DNA of 64,000 nt from Bog-473 sp963850095 (lineage in GTDB: Bacteria; Actinomycetota; Acidimicrobiia; Acidimicrobiales; RAAP-2). A program made the position numbers and the translations under genes. The first letter of the stretch is position 1. Each line of letters begins with the position of its first letter. Where the stretch lies: contig CAWKJX010000008.1 in NCBI GenBank assembly GCA_963850095.1, positions 186,001-250,000 on the forward strand. Direction: 5' to 3'. The notes under the pieces were generated by a model. The model did no database searches, had not been told where the DNA came from, and was given only the letters and a program-made list of their open reading frames with translations. Shown here one piece after another: positions 46,675-55,389 of the stretch.

Positions 46675-47238
46675 TCAGATGATCGCGGCAAGCTTCGTGT
46701 ATTGCTCCGAGTCGTCGCCCAGAATGCTCGCCACCCATTCCAGTGCTGCACCCGTCTCGATCACCGTGCCCCAGCGCACCATCTCCTCGATGTCGAGCCA
46801 GTCCTTGGCGCGGTCGAAGACCGCCTTGCACACCACGAGGTGCTCGGGCGAGAGGATCGGGATCTCGACCGGGCCGAAACGGACCAGACGAGCCTTCTTG
46901 GCCATGTCGCGGTGGAAGTCGAGCGTGGCAAAGAAGACGTCGAGATAGGAGCCGTCCCAGTCGAGACGGGCCTGGCCGTCGCGGGCGATGACCTCGCGGT
47001 CCGGCGCGGTGACGGTCACCCCCAGGGAGATGAAGGCGCCGAGCACCGGGGTGGCCGCCTCCGGTGGCACCGTCAGGTTCACGTCGATGTCGGTCGTGGC
47101 CCGCGGGTTGCGATACCAGGCCAAGGCGAGCGCCCCGCCGAACTGGTGGGGCACGCCGAGCGAGTCGAGCATTTCGTGCAGGCTGACGATCCTGGAGGCC
47201 AGCGCCCCGAGCGGCGCCGGTGAGGCCGTGCTGGTCAC
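46675..47238 (-). CDS. AbiEii-like nucleotidyltransferase, probable toxin
   Basis: A 187-residue protein with a nucleotidyltransferase-type core H-Q-F-G-G-A-L-A-L-A-W-Y, then R-A-T-T-D-I-D-V-N-L holding the G-G and D-x-D metal motifs. Later come Y-L-D-V-F-F-A and a helical C-terminus. This is the style of AbiEii/AbiGii toxin-family proteins, which inactivate tRNA or other targets by nucleotidyl transfer. It overlaps the preceding gene by 4 bp (ATGA), so it is the second gene of a two-gene unit. Housekeeping activity without toxicity remains possible. Confidence 0.72.
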   Translation of the reverse strand: MTSTASPAPLGALASRIVSLHEMLDSLGVPHQFGGALALAWYRNPRATTDIDVNLTVPPEAATPVLGAFISLGVTVTAPDREVIARDGQARLDWDGSYLDVFFATLDFHRDMAKKARLVRFGPVEIPILSPEHLVVCKAVFDRAKDWLDIEEMVRWGTVIETGAALEWVASILGDDSEQYTKLAAII

Positions 47239-47702
47239 CGGGTACGCCGAGCCGTGGTCGCCTCGGCCAGGCGCGCCAACGGCGGGAAGTCGAGCGGCGC
47301 GGGTCCTCGGGGCGTCGTGAACGGTTCGATCTGTTCGGCGAAGTTCAACAGGTCGATGAGCGTGTCGCCGGGGTCGCGTCCGTGGTCGGCCCCGGGCGGG
47401 CGCGACTCGAGGGAACGCGCCATGCGGCGAGATGCCTCGACGAAGCGCCGGGCGGCTTGACCGGCCGGCGCAGCGCGGGCCGTGGTGGGTCGCCGGCGGG
47501 CAATGGGACAGCCCGCCCGGCGGGCCGAGGCCCGGACCGCCGTCAGGTCGAACGGCCGGCCGGCGCGGCGGCGGGCCGTCTCGAGCACGTCGTCGCTGAG
47601 GCGCGAGAAGTTGGCCAGCGAGCGAGCCCGGGGCCCCTTGGGCGTGTGGACCGACTCGCGGATTTCGAAGCGGCCCTTGGGGCGGGCGACCACATACGCC
47701 AT
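47235..47702 (-). CDS. Probable antitoxin partner of AbiEii-like nucleotidyltransferase
   Basis: A 155-residue basic protein beginning M-A-Y-V-V-A-R-P-K-G-R-F-E-I-R-E-S. It contains A-R-S-L-A-N-F-S-R-L-S-D-D-V-L-E-T-A-R-R-R-A and no clear HTH of the AbiEi type. Its role is inferred from position: first gene, 4-bp overlap with the nucleotidyltransferase, and direct repeats touching its start codon. The ATG at 47702 has no Shine-Dalgarno and lies at the end of the repeat, so the transcript may be leaderless. No homologue is recognised with certainty. Confidence 0.55.
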   Translation of the reverse strand: MAYVVARPKGRFEIRESVHTPKGPRARSLANFSRLSDDVLETARRRAGRPFDLTAVRASARRAGCPIARRRPTTARAAPAGQAARRFVEASRRMARSLESRPPGADHGRDPGDTLIDLLNFAEQIEPFTTPRGPAPLDFPPLARLAEATTARRTR

Positions 47703-47723
47703 ACCCACTAGGTTACCCACTAG
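47702..47723. promoter_or_regulatory. Direct repeat TACCCACTAG at toxin-antitoxin start, possible operator
   Basis: Two identical 10-bp copies lie at 47702-47711 and 47714-47723. They are spaced by 12 bp from start to start, about one helical turn. The first touches the antitoxin start codon. Such placement fits autoregulation. Confidence 0.6.
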
Positions 47724-47898
47724 CGGCCGACGAGCGACCCCCAGGCCGGCTGCCCGGCTCGTCGGATCGAACGGGCCGCCTCGGTCCCGCCCGCCGACAG
47801 GCTGTCGGGTGGTGCCACCACGACCGGGTTCCGCAGGGTGGCCACCTTGGGAACCGGCATTGGAAGCGGCAAGCTGACGGCACAGAAAGGAGGATGTC

Positions 47899-50319
47899 GT
47901 GGGAGCAGTCAGGCTGGTGTTCCACGCCGGGTTACGCCGCCGCTGGCGGTCCTGGCTGGCCATCGCGATCCTGATCAGCGTCGTCGGCGGCATCGTGCTG
48001 GCCGCGGCGGCCGCGGGGCGCCGCACGGAGAACGCGTTCCCGCGATTCGTGGCGACCCACGGGTTCGACAGCATCGTCTACGCCAACAACCCGGTGCCGG
48101 CGGTCGCCCACCTGCCCGGGGTGGCCTCGGCCACCGAGATCGTCCTCCCCGACGCGGGGAACCCGACATGCGATTGCGCACACCAGATCGACGGCGACGA
48201 CTTCGGCGTGGCCGTCGTGCCGGGCCGAGGTAGGTCGCCCTTCACGCTCGTTTCCGGCCAGCTACCCGACCCGTCGAAGCCAGACCAGGTGCTGGCTTCG
48301 GCCACGCTGCAACAGGACTACGGCGTCCATGTCGGGACCGTGATCCACATCCGCTTCGAGGCCCCCTCGCAGGCCGCCGACTACAACAACCCCAATACGG
48401 GGTACATCCCCCCGCACGGTCCGCGCCTCGCCCTGCAGGTGGTCGGGATCGAAGCCACCGAGATCGAGTTCCCATCCGGATCCACCCCTGTCTACCTTCT
48501 CTACGCCGGCCCGGGGTTCGCCCGCTCGGTGCTCCCGCACACGGCGGTGGACTACCAGTACTTCGTCCGCCTGCGCCACGGGGCGGCCGGCATCCCCCAG
48601 TTCGACAACCAGCTCAAGTCACTGAACCTCGGCAGTGGCGACGTCGGCGCCTCGACCGAGGACGGAACGGCCGCCACGATCCAGGGGTCCATCCACCCGC
48701 AGGCCGTCGGGTGGTGGATCCTCGCCGCGCTCGCCGCGCTCGTCGGGCTGGCGGTCGTGGGCCAGGCGCTGGCCCGCCAGAGCGCCGTCGAGAGCGAGGA
48801 CCATCCGACTCTGGTGGCCGTCGGCATGTCCGGACGGGAGCTCTTCGCGCTCGACATGGCGCGGAACCTGGTGGTGGGCCTGGCCGGCGCCGCGGGCGCC
48901 GTCGTGATCGCCACGTTGTTGTCCCCCATCGCACCCCTCGGCGAGGCCCGACTGGCCGAGGACTCCACCGGGGTCGCGTTCGACTCGTTCGTGCTCCTGC
49001 TCGGGGCGCTGGCCACCGTGGTGGTCGTCCTGGCGCTCGGCATCTGGCCCGCGCTGCGGGCGGCGCGCACCCGGCAGGCGGACGAGAGGGCCGGGGCGTC
49101 CCGTTCGTCGGCGGTGGTGCGGAACCTCGTCACCCTGGGCGCGCCTCCCACCGCGGTGATCGGCGTCCGCAACGCCCTGGAGCGCCGATCCGGTGGGTCC
49201 GCCGTTCCTCTGGGTTCTGCACTCCTGGGCATGGTGCTGGCGGTCATCGCGCTGTGTGCGACGGGGGTCTTCGGCGCCAGCCTGAACCACCTGACGGCGA
49301 CGCCCCGGCTCTACGGCGACCCGGAGCAGCTCAGCTTCCAGCCGCCGAACACGGCCCTGCTCACCAGCCTGGCGCACAACCCGGCCGTCAGCGCCGTCAC
49401 CCTGGGTCTCGGCGCCGGGGACGTGACGATCAACGGGAAGGTCGTCGGCTCCATCGTCGGGAACTCGGTCAAGGGGCCCGCCCTCTTCTCGACGGTGGCT
49501 GGGACTCCTCCCGTCGGCGACGACGAGCTCGGGCTCGGCGTCTCGACCATGCATCTCGTCGGCGCGCATATCGGGTCGGTCGTGCACATCACGTTCACGA
49601 CGCATTCGGGGGCCCTCCGCACCGAGCCCTACCGGGTCGTCTCCCAGGTCTCCTTCCCACAGGAAGGGGGGTTCGTCAGCCTGGGCACCGGGATCCTGCT
49701 GACGACGGCCGGCCTCGTCCGCGCCGCCTGCCCTCCGGGCCCCCAATTCGCCCTGTGCCGGCAGAAGACGGCCGGCAACGACAGCGGTGGGGGGATCAGT
49801 GCGACCTTCGCGCCGGGTCCGAGCGGGAAGGCAGCCATGGACCACTACCTGGCGGCGTACCCCTCGATCACGTCAGTGCCCCAGGCTCCGACCTCCCTGG
49901 TCAACTTCGGCGAGGCGGTCGACTTCCCGCTCATCTTCGGGGCCATGCTGGCCGTGTTCGGTGCGGCGACGTTGGCGCACCTGCTCGTCGTGAGCGTGTC
50001 GCGCCGCCGTCGGGACGTCGGGCTCTTGAAGGTGCTGGGCTTCGTCAACCGCCAAGTGGTCGCGACGGTCTCCTGGCAGGCCACGACGTTGGCCCTGGTC
50101 GGCGTCGTCGTCGGTGTGCCGCTGGGGTTGATCGTGGGGCGTGCGGTCTGGAATGCCTTCGCCAACAACCTGGGGGTGGTCCCGGTCACCGTGCTGCCCA
50201 CCCTCGTCGTCGCGGCGATCGCGGTCGGAGTCCTCATTGGTGCCAACGTCATTGCGATTGCGCCGGCATGGGTGGCGACGCGGTCGAAGGCCGGAGAGCT
50301 CCTGCGACCTCTCGACTGA
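47899..50319 (+). CDS. FtsX/MacB-type ABC transporter permease
   Basis: The 806-residue membrane protein has an N-terminal helix, a large extracytoplasmic domain, a three-helix FtsX block near residues 270-390, a second large loop and a final FtsX block. This two-FtsX-domain architecture occurs in MacB/LolCE-like permeases. AAAGGAGG lies upstream of the GTG at 47899. No ATP-binding subunit gene flanks it, so the partner must be encoded elsewhere or have been lost. The substrate is unknown; lipid or peptide export is typical of the family. It is divergent from the toxin-antitoxin pair. Confidence 0.88.
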   Translation: MGAVRLVFHAGLRRRWRSWLAIAILISVVGGIVLAAAAAGRRTENAFPRFVATHGFDSIVYANNPVPAVAHLPGVASATEIVLPDAGNPTCDCAHQIDGDDFGVAVVPGRGRSPFTLVSGQLPDPSKPDQVLASATLQQDYGVHVGTVIHIRFEAPSQAADYNNPNTGYIPPHGPRLALQVVGIEATEIEFPSGSTPVYLLYAGPGFARSVLPHTAVDYQYFVRLRHGAAGIPQFDNQLKSLNLGSGDVGASTEDGTAATIQGSIHPQAVGWWILAALAALVGLAVVGQALARQSAVESEDHPTLVAVGMSGRELFALDMARNLVVGLAGAAGAVVIATLLSPIAPLGEARLAEDSTGVAFDSFVLLLGALATVVVVLALGIWPALRAARTRQADERAGASRSSAVVRNLVTLGAPPTAVIGVRNALERRSGGSAVPLGSALLGMVLAVIALCATGVFGASLNHLTATPRLYGDPEQLSFQPPNTALLTSLAHNPAVSAVTLGLGAGDVTINGKVVGSIVGNSVKGPALFSTVAGTPPVGDDELGLGVSTMHLVGAHIGSVVHITFTTHSGALRTEPYRVVSQVSFPQEGGFVSLGTGILLTTAGLVRAACPPGPQFALCRQKTAGNDSGGGISATFAPGPSGKAAMDHYLAAYPSITSVPQAPTSLVNFGEAVDFPLIFGAMLAVFGAATLAHLLVVSVSRRRRDVGLLKVLGFVNRQVVATVSWQATTLALVGVVVGVPLGLIVGRAVWNAFANNLGVVPVTVLPTLVVAAIAVGVLIGANVIAIAPAWVATRSKAGELLRPLD

Positions 50320-50490
50320 ACGACCTGGCGCCTCCTGCCCGCCCGCTCCCGGCCTTCCAGGCCTTACGGCGAGCAGTGGCCCTCTTGGTCCGGCGATGCC
50401 GAGGGCGCATTGAGGGCGTCGGCGCCTCCGGATGACCCGAGAAGGGCCACCGAGGCGGGGGCGCCGTTTCGGCGGTGCGGGTGCCGCTCT

Positions 50491-51363
50491 CTAGGGCCGG
50501 GCGATCGGGCCCAGGCCCAGCGCGGCGTAGATCTCGCGGGTCGCGCTCGAGGTGTTGAACGTGTAGAAGTGCAGTCCCGGCACGCCCGCCTCGAGCAGGT
50601 GGGAACAGAGCTCGGTGGCCAGCTCGACGCCTTCCTTGCGCACGGCGTCGGACCCACCCCGCTCTTCCGCGGCGCGTAGGCGATCCTGCATCCAGTCCGG
50701 GGCGGCCGCACCCATAGGGCCCAAACGGTTCATGGTCGAGATCGAGGTGACGGGCAGGATGCCCGGCAGCACCGGGGTATCGACGCCCCGCTGGCGCAGA
50801 TCCGCCACCAGGCCCTCGTACTCGGATGCCTCGAAGAAGAATTGGGTCACGCCGAAGTCGGCCAGCGCCAACTTGGCCGCCAGGTAATCCCGGTCGCTGT
50901 CGAGGCGGGGCGAACGCGGGTGACCGGCCGGGTGAGCCGCCACGCCGACGGAGAAGCCACCGATGGCCCGCGCCAGCTCGACCAACTCGGAGGCGTAGGC
51001 CAGCTCGCCCGGGCCGGCGCTCGGGTCCTCGGGCGGATCGCCCCCGAGCGCCATCAGGTTCTCGACGCCGGCCTTCCGCAACGACACCAGGATGTCCGCC
51101 AGCTCCAGCCGGGTGTGGGCCACGCAGATGAGGTGCGCCATCGGGTTGAGCCGCGTCGTGTGCAGCATGCCCGACACCACGTCGAAGGTGCGCTGGCGTG
51201 ACTCGGCGCCACCGCGGTAGGTGACCGACACGAACGACGGCTCAAGAGGCTGCAGTTCGCCGATGGTCCGGGCGAGGGTGGTGAGCTCCTTGTCGTTCTT
51301 CGGCGGGAAGAACTCGAACGAGTAGGTCGGACCCGCGGCGAGCAGCTCCGCTATGCGCGTCAT
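50491..51363 (-). CDS. metF: Methylenetetrahydrofolate reductase
   Basis: A 290-residue flavoprotein reductase. It opens Y-S-F-E-F-F-P-P-K-N and contains F-V-S-V-T-Y-R-G-G-A, H-L-I-C-V-A-H-T-R and N-L-M-A-L-G-G-D-P-P. It reduces 5,10-methylene-THF to 5-methyl-THF for methionine synthesis. It is last in the purN-purH-folD-cupin-metF operon and its ATG overlaps the cupin stop by 4 bp. The substrate is made by FolD in the same operon. No anomaly is seen. Confidence 0.95.
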   Translation of the reverse strand: MTRIAELLAAGPTYSFEFFPPKNDKELTTLARTIGELQPLEPSFVSVTYRGGAESRQRTFDVVSGMLHTTRLNPMAHLICVAHTRLELADILVSLRKAGVENLMALGGDPPEDPSAGPGELAYASELVELARAIGGFSVGVAAHPAGHPRSPRLDSDRDYLAAKLALADFGVTQFFFEASEYEGLVADLRQRGVDTPVLPGILPVTSISTMNRLGPMGAAAPDWMQDRLRAAEERGGSDAVRKEGVELATELCSHLLEAGVPGLHFYTFNTSSATREIYAALGLGPIARP

Positions 51364-51728
51364 GACGTGGCGGTGTCGACCCGGCCGAAGTCGTCCTCGA
51401 GCCGGACGATGTCGTCCTCGCCGAAGTAGGACCCGTGCTGCACCTCTATGAGGACCACGTCGGTGTCACCGGGGTTGGCGATCCGGTGCGCGCCCTCCAG
51501 GGGGATGTCGATCGCGTCGCCGGGGTGGAGCTCGGTGACACGGCCGTCGAGTGTCACCTCGGGGTTGCCCGAAACGATGAACCAGTGTTCGGCCCGCCTG
51601 GAGTGGCGCTGGTAGCTGAGTCGTTTGCCTGGGTGCACAACCAAGCGCTTCACCTTGTGGTCGGGGGCCTCGTCGCTGAGCACCGTGTAATTGCCCCACG
51701 GGCGCTCGTCGTATTCACGCTCGCTCAC
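51360..51728 (-). CDS. Cupin protein related to phosphomannose isomerase type II C-terminal domain
   Basis: A 122-residue single cupin. It begins S-E-R-E-Y-D-E-R-P-W-G-N-Y-T-V-L. The first cupin motif is R-H-S-R-R-A-E-H-W-F-I-V-S-G and the second H-P-G-D-A-I-D-I-P-L-E-G-A-H-R-I. It matches the C-terminal isomerase half of bifunctional mannose-1-phosphate guanylyltransferases and lacks the nucleotidyl half. GTG 51728 is used because it opens the domain; the frame extends further as antisense-like sequence. The stop overlaps metF. Its role in a folate/purine operon is not explained. Confidence 0.85.
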   Translation of the reverse strand: MSEREYDERPWGNYTVLSDEAPDHKVKRLVVHPGKRLSYQRHSRRAEHWFIVSGNPEVTLDGRVTELHPGDAIDIPLEGAHRIANPGDTDVVLIEVQHGSYFGEDDIVRLEDDFGRVDTATS

Positions 51729-51787
51729 CTGCGTTGCACCTGCCTCCGCTGCTCTCTCGGTCCTTTGGGCGTCGCTGAGCTGGGATT

Positions 51788-52651
51788 TTATGCCGCCAAC
51801 TGCTCGGCCGCCCGCAGCGCGTTGCGGTAGAGCATGGCACGGGTCATGGGGCCCACTCCCCCCAGCCGGGGGGTGATCCAACCGGCCACCTCGGCCACGT
51901 CCGGATGGGCGTCGGGGATCAACTTCTTCCCCTCGAACGTGGTGCCGGCGGAAACCACGGCGGCCCCGGGCTTGACCATGTCGGGCGTGAGCAGGTGGGG
52001 GCGGCCAGCCGCGGCGACGACGATGTCGGCCGTGCGGGTGAGGACCGCCATCTTCTCGGGGGAGACACCGGTGTGCACCGCGGTGACGGCGGCGTTGAGT
52101 CCGGGGCGCTTGAGGGTGAGCAGGTTGGCCAGCGGGCGCCCGATGGTGACGCCGCGGCCGATGATGACGACGTGTTGCCCCTCGACGGGGACGTCGTACG
52201 CGTGGAGCAGCTCGACGATGCCAGCGGGTGTGCACGGCAGCTGGCCGGGCGTGCCGAGCACGAGGCGGCCGAGGTTGGTCGGGTGCAGGCCGTCGACGTC
52301 CTTGGCCGGGTCGACGGCCAGGAGCGCCTGCTCCTCGTCGAGGCCGGCGGGGAGCGGGAGCTGCACGAGGTAGGCGCTGACCTTGGGGTCGGCGTTGAAG
52401 CGGGCGATCACGTCGAGCACTTCTTGCTGGGTGGCGGTCTCGGGCAGGTGTTCGCCGACGGAGTAGATCCCGAGCCCGGCGCAGTCCTCGTGCTTCATGG
52501 CGACGTAGCGCGCGCTGGGTGCATCATCGCCGACGAGGATGGTGCCCAGTCCGACGTGAATGCCCTCGGCAGCGAGCTGGGCCACGCGGACAGCCACCTC
52601 GGCGTTCATGCGGGCGGCGACGGGCTCGCCGTCGAGCAGGATGGCGCTCAT
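51788..52651 (-). CDS. folD: Bifunctional methylene-THF dehydrogenase/methenyl-THF cyclohydrolase
   Basis: A 287-residue FolD. The catalytic Lys lies in Y-V-A-M-K-H-E-D-C, then V-Q-L-P-L-P and the NADP-binding V-V-I-I-G-R-G-V-T-I-G-R-P-L follow, and the C-terminal motif is P-R-L-G-G-V-G-P-M-T. It supplies 10-formyl-THF to purine synthesis (PurN, PurH) and links to methylene-THF for MetF. Its start codon shares one base with the purH stop. No anomaly is seen. Confidence 0.96.
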   Translation of the reverse strand: MSAILLDGEPVAARMNAEVAVRVAQLAAEGIHVGLGTILVGDDAPSARYVAMKHEDCAGLGIYSVGEHLPETATQQEVLDVIARFNADPKVSAYLVQLPLPAGLDEEQALLAVDPAKDVDGLHPTNLGRLVLGTPGQLPCTPAGIVELLHAYDVPVEGQHVVIIGRGVTIGRPLANLLTLKRPGLNAAVTAVHTGVSPEKMAVLTRTADIVVAAAGRPHLLTPDMVKPGAAVVSAGTTFEGKKLIPDAHPDVAEVAGWITPRLGGVGPMTRAMLYRNALRAAEQLAA

Positions 52652-54222
52652 CAGTGCTTGAAGTGCCGCTCACCCGTGGTGACCATGGCGAGGCCGGCCT
52701 CGTCGGCGGCGGCAATGACCTCGGCGTCCTTGACCGACCCCCCGGGCTGGACGACGGCGGTGACGCCGGCGTCGGCCAAGACGAGCAGCCCGTCGGGGAA
52801 CGGGAAGAAGGCGTCGCTGGCGCCGGCCCCGCCCTTCGCCCGCTCGCCTGCCTTCTGCACGGCGATCTCGGCGGCCACGACGCGGGATTGCTGGCCGGCG
52901 CCCACCCCCACTGCCTGCCCATTGGTGACGACGGCGATGGCGTTGGAGGTGGTGCGACCGCAGATCCGCCAGGCCAGGACGAGGTCGCGCCACTCCTCGT
53001 CGCTCGGCCGGCGCCTGGTGACCACCTGCCACTCGGTTCGGGGTGACGTGAAGACGTCGACGTCCTGCACGAGAACGCTGGCACCGAGACTGCGCAATTG
53101 CCGTGTCGCCGGCTCAGGGGAGGGCCCCGAGAGAATGCGGGTGGCCTTCCGGCGGGCGATGAGGCGCTGGAGCGCCTCGGGAGCGAAGGAACGGGCGATG
53201 ATGACGTCGGCCTGGGGACCCTCGGCGACGGCCTCGGCCACCTCCGCGGTCACGTCCCCACCGATGGCGACGACGCCACCGAAAGCGGAGAGCGGGTCGC
53301 ACTCGAGGGCACGCTCGTAAGCGGTGACGAGGTCGGCGGCCACCGCGGCGCCGCACGGGTTGGCGTGCTTCACGATGGCCACGGCCGGCTCGTCCGCGTC
53401 GTCGGCCAGCTCGTGCACCAGGCGCCAGGCGGCGTCGCCGTCGAAGAGGTTGAGATACGACAGGGGTGTGCCGCTGTGCTGCACCATGGCGTCCCACCAG
53501 CTGGGGAACCCGGCGACCCGGTAGCGCGCGCCGCGCTGGTGCGGGTTCTCGCCGTAGCGCAGGACTTCGGTGCGCTCCAGGGTGAGATGCAGGGTCCGGG
53601 GCAGCACAGCCGAGAGCTCGGCCTCGGCGGCGTCGGCCTCCGAGGCACCCTCGAGCCCGGCGGTCGGATCGGGGCCGCCGGCGTCGAGCCAGGCGACGAT
53701 GGCGGCGTCGTAGGCCGCCGTATGGGCGAAGGCGGCACGGGCGAGACGGCGTCTGGTGGCGGCGGACAGGGTCCCGTCGGCCCGCAGCTCGGCCAGGACG
53801 ACGGGGTAGTCGGCCGGGGAGGTGACGATGCCGACGTGCTCGTGGTTCTTCGCTGCGGCGCGCACCATGGCCGGGCCGCCGATGTCGATCAGCTCGATCG
53901 AGGGGTCGGACGAGAACGGGTACAGGTTCGACACGACCAGGTCGATGGCTTCGATGCCGTTGGCCTCCAGGTCGCCCAGGTGCTCGGGCTTCGAGCGGTC
54001 GGCCAGGATGCCGCCGTGGATCTTGGGGTGCAGGGTCTTGACCCGGCCGCCCAGCATTTCGGGCGAGCCGGTCACCTCGGCCACCTCGAGATGGGCGATG
54101 CCCGCCTCGCGCAGCCGGCCCGCCGTGTTCCCGCTGGCGACCAGCTCCCAGCCCAGGTCGGAGAGGCCCTGGGCCAGCTCGACCAGGCCGTCCTTGTCGT
54201 AGACCGACAGCAGGGCCCTCAC
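52651..54222 (-). CDS. purH: Bifunctional AICAR formyltransferase/IMP cyclohydrolase
   Basis: A 523-residue PurH. The N-terminal IMP cyclohydrolase part shows L-L-S-V-Y-D-K, V-A-S-G-N-T-A, R-V-K-T-L-H-P-K-I-H-G-G-I-L-A and L-V-V-S-N-L-Y-P-F. The formyltransferase part includes R-Y-G-E-N-P-H-Q-R-G-A and K-H-A-N-P-C-G-A-A-V. It catalyses the last two steps of IMP synthesis using 10-formyl-THF. The start overlaps the purN stop by 4 bp. The standard length for the family is met. Confidence 0.97.
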   Translation of the reverse strand: MRALLSVYDKDGLVELAQGLSDLGWELVASGNTAGRLREAGIAHLEVAEVTGSPEMLGGRVKTLHPKIHGGILADRSKPEHLGDLEANGIEAIDLVVSNLYPFSSDPSIELIDIGGPAMVRAAAKNHEHVGIVTSPADYPVVLAELRADGTLSAATRRRLARAAFAHTAAYDAAIVAWLDAGGPDPTAGLEGASEADAAEAELSAVLPRTLHLTLERTEVLRYGENPHQRGARYRVAGFPSWWDAMVQHSGTPLSYLNLFDGDAAWRLVHELADDADEPAVAIVKHANPCGAAVAADLVTAYERALECDPLSAFGGVVAIGGDVTAEVAEAVAEGPQADVIIARSFAPEALQRLIARRKATRILSGPSPEPATRQLRSLGASVLVQDVDVFTSPRTEWQVVTRRRPSDEEWRDLVLAWRICGRTTSNAIAVVTNGQAVGVGAGQQSRVVAAEIAVQKAGERAKGGAGASDAFFPFPDGLLVLADAGVTAVVQPGGSVKDAEVIAAADEAGLAMVTTGERHFKH

Positions 54223-54875
54223 GTTCTCATCTCCGTGCCATCTCCTTCTCCGCTTGCTCCGTCTCGTCCGCCGCGCCCGGGTCCGGGGACGGCGCCAGCT
54301 CTCGACCGGCCTCGAGCTCGGCCAGCTGCCCAGGCGATGGTGGCCGGATAGAGCGCCCGCTCGACCACTTTGATGCGCTCGTGGAGCGTCTCCTCGGTGT
54401 CGCCGGGCAAGACCGGCACGGCCTGCTGGGCCAAAATGGGCCCGGCGTCCACCTCGAGCGAGGCCAGATGAACGGTGCAGCCGGTCTCGTCGACCCCGGC
54501 AGCCAGGGCGTCGCGGACGCCGTGCCAGCCGGGGAAGGCGGGCAGAAGGGCCGGATGTGTGTTGAGAATCCGGCTGTGGAAGGCCCGGTGGACCGATTCG
54601 GTCATCACCGTGCCGAAACCGGCCATGGCGACGAGGTCGGGCTGGTGGGCAACGAGAGTGGCGGCCACCGTATCCGTGAAGCCAGCCCGGTCGAAGCCGG
54701 GGCCGAAGCCGCCGTAGGCGGCCCGGTCGACCAGCTCGTGGGCGACCCCGTACTCCTCAGCCAGCCCCAGGGCGGGGCAGGGGCGGTCGGAGAGGACCAC
54801 GGCGACGGGGAGCCCGACGTCGAAGATGGCCCGCAGGATGGTCCCCGAACCGGATGCGAGGACCGCGAGGCGCAC
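54219..54875 (-). CDS. purN: Phosphoribosylglycinamide formyltransferase
   Basis: A 218-residue PurN. The phosphate-binding loop is V-L-A-S-G-S-G-T, the catalytic stretch I-L-N-T-H-P-A-L-L-P-A-F-P-G, and the acidic region V-D-A-G-P-I-L-A-Q. A low-complexity basic C-terminal tail (Arg/Gly-rich) follows the domain. It transfers a formyl group to GAR in purine synthesis. The GTG at 54875 is the first gene start of the operon. Upstream is a 514-bp gene-free stretch likely holding the operon promoter. Confidence 0.94.
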   Translation of the reverse strand: MRLAVLASGSGTILRAIFDVGLPVAVVLSDRPCPALGLAEEYGVAHELVDRAAYGGFGPGFDRAGFTDTVAATLVAHQPDLVAMAGFGTVMTESVHRAFHSRILNTHPALLPAFPGWHGVRDALAAGVDETGCTVHLASLEVDAGPILAQQAVPVLPGDTEETLHERIKVVERALYPATIAWAAGRARGRSRAGAVPGPGRGGRDGASGEGDGTEMRT

Positions 54876-55389
54876 GGGCCTCAATCTACCCAGTGAGGGG
54901 AGGTCAGAGGCCGGGGCGCCCCCAGACCGGCCTCGATGGCCCAGGGGGTGCGCCGGGCACCGCAACGTGCGCCACCAGGACGTCGGGACCGAGCGGGGGC
55001 GAATGACGTGGGAACGGAGCGCGGGAAAGTCCGACGGGGGGCAGGGTGGTGCTCGGCGCGGGACTTGGCCGTCACGCGGGTTCGGCGCATCGACCGCCCG
55101 CTGGTTGTGTCGACCGCCCCGCAATCACAACGCGCTGACAAATCCGTGCCCAGCAGCCCCGGTTCGAGGTGCACCTCAGCACGGTTGCAGCCGAAATACA
55201 ATTGTCTTCGGGGATTCCCGTTGACGGCACATGGGGCATTCCAAGTTATGTCGCAGTCATTGCTGGGCAGGGTAGAGCGGACAACTTGCAGGGTTGCGCG
55301 TCGTGGACGCGGGGAACTCGGGTAGGACGCCGTATTCGAGGTCCGGAAGTGCTCGGGCAGGCGCGGCATGCCCCTCAGAGTCTGGGGAA
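54876..55389. other. 514-bp gene-free divergent region
   Basis: It lies between the purN operon and the propeller/glycosidase gene. GC content drops toward 55200, where AT-rich words such as ATACAATTG occur, so divergent promoters are likely. The open frames here are short and rich in Arg/Pro. No structural RNA or riboswitch was recognised. Confidence 0.5.
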
